The notes under the pieces are model-generated. The model was not told where the DNA came from and did no database searches. It saw nothing but the letters and a program-made list of their open reading frames with translations. From positions 1-5,391 of the forward strand of contig JAITPP010000258.1 of assembly GCA_031289385.1 (NCBI GenBank): a DNA stretch of 5,391 bases, given 5' to 3'. The stretch is from Prevotellaceae bacterium (GTDB lineage Bacteria; Bacteroidota; Bacteroidia; Bacteroidales; UBA932). Of this stretch, positions 5,183 to 5,391 are shown piece after piece. How positions within the stretch are numbered: position 1 is the stretch's first letter; each line of letters starts with the position of its first letter. Both the position numbers and the translations under genes were made by a program.

Positions 5183-5391
5183 AAGTTGTAAAGTTTGTAA
5201 AGTTTATCAAGTTTGTAAAGTTTATCAAGTTTGTAAAGTTTATCAAGTTTATCAAGTTTATCAAGTTTATCAAGTTTATCAAGTTTATCAAGTTTGTCAA
5301 GTTTGTCAAGTTTATCAAGTTTATCAAGTTTGTCAAGTTTATCAAGTTTATCAAGTTTATCAAGTTTATCAAGTTTATCAAGTTTATCAAG
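5183..5391. repeat. Nonamer tandem array upstream of guaA, running off the window
   Basis: From 5191 to 5388 there are 22 consecutive 9-bp units of the form AAGTTT(A/G)T(C/A) with no indels, preceded by one degenerate 8-bp unit (5183-5190) and continuing to the window end. Only positions 7 and 9 of the unit vary. The promoter-proximal end alternates AAGTTTGTA and AAGTTTATC three times, an 18-bp higher-order period (5191-5244). Distal units are mostly AAGTTTATC, with AAGTTTGTC at 5290, 5299 and 5326. Because 9 is a multiple of 3, one minus-strand frame stays open as an artefactual Leu-Ile-Asn repeat. Confidence 0.95.

Noticed and set aside
5127..5390. Minus-strand open frame encoding a Leu-Ile-Asn repeat
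   Set aside because: It stays open only because the 9-bp unit is a multiple of three. It overlaps the guaA promoter, and every variant is explained by the tandem array.

Overview
The window looks like chromosomal DNA of a low-GC member of the Bacteroidetes (Bacteroidota), probably near the Bacteroidales. Three things point there: the match to the Bacteroidetes -7 promoter box (TAnnTTTG) upstream of three genes, the lack of Shine-Dalgarno sequences in A-rich leaders, and a DUF4369-type TlpA lipoprotein. All four protein genes lie on the minus strand, so the window reads right to left as guaA, recO, a deoxynucleoside kinase, and a TlpA-like thiol-disulfide lipoprotein. All four appear intact.

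Layout from left to right: 1-155, a copy of an interspersed multi-hairpin repeat, cut by the window edge. 159-1253, TlpA-like lipoprotein. 1286-1897, deoxynucleoside kinase, 32 bp upstream of the lipoprotein gene and probably co-transcribed with it. 1898-2014, A/T-rich spacer with a promoter-like box. 2015-2740, recO with its own promoter. 2796-2900, octamer-based tandem array. 2945-3410, a second copy of the interspersed repeat that seems to be split by a roughly 267-bp MITE-like insertion. 3443-3590, heptamer tandem array. 3595-5115, guaA with its own promoter. 5183-5391, nonamer tandem array that runs off the window.

The genes are housekeeping functions: GMP synthesis, recombinational repair, deoxynucleoside salvage and envelope redox. 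The kinase and GMP synthase both feed nucleotide pools, but nothing in the sequence links them into one system. I found no defence system, CRISPR, RNA gene or secondary-metabolite gene.

The unusual content is intergenic. Three tandem arrays with different short periods (7, 8 and 9 bp) sit in the spacers around guaA and recO, two of them just upstream of predicted promoters. The interspersed repeat is built from several small hairpins. Comparing its two copies gives an 'empty site' argument for a small non-coding insertion at about 3102-3368. That insertion is the most novel item here. It is an inference from one alignment within the window and needs a genome-wide comparison.
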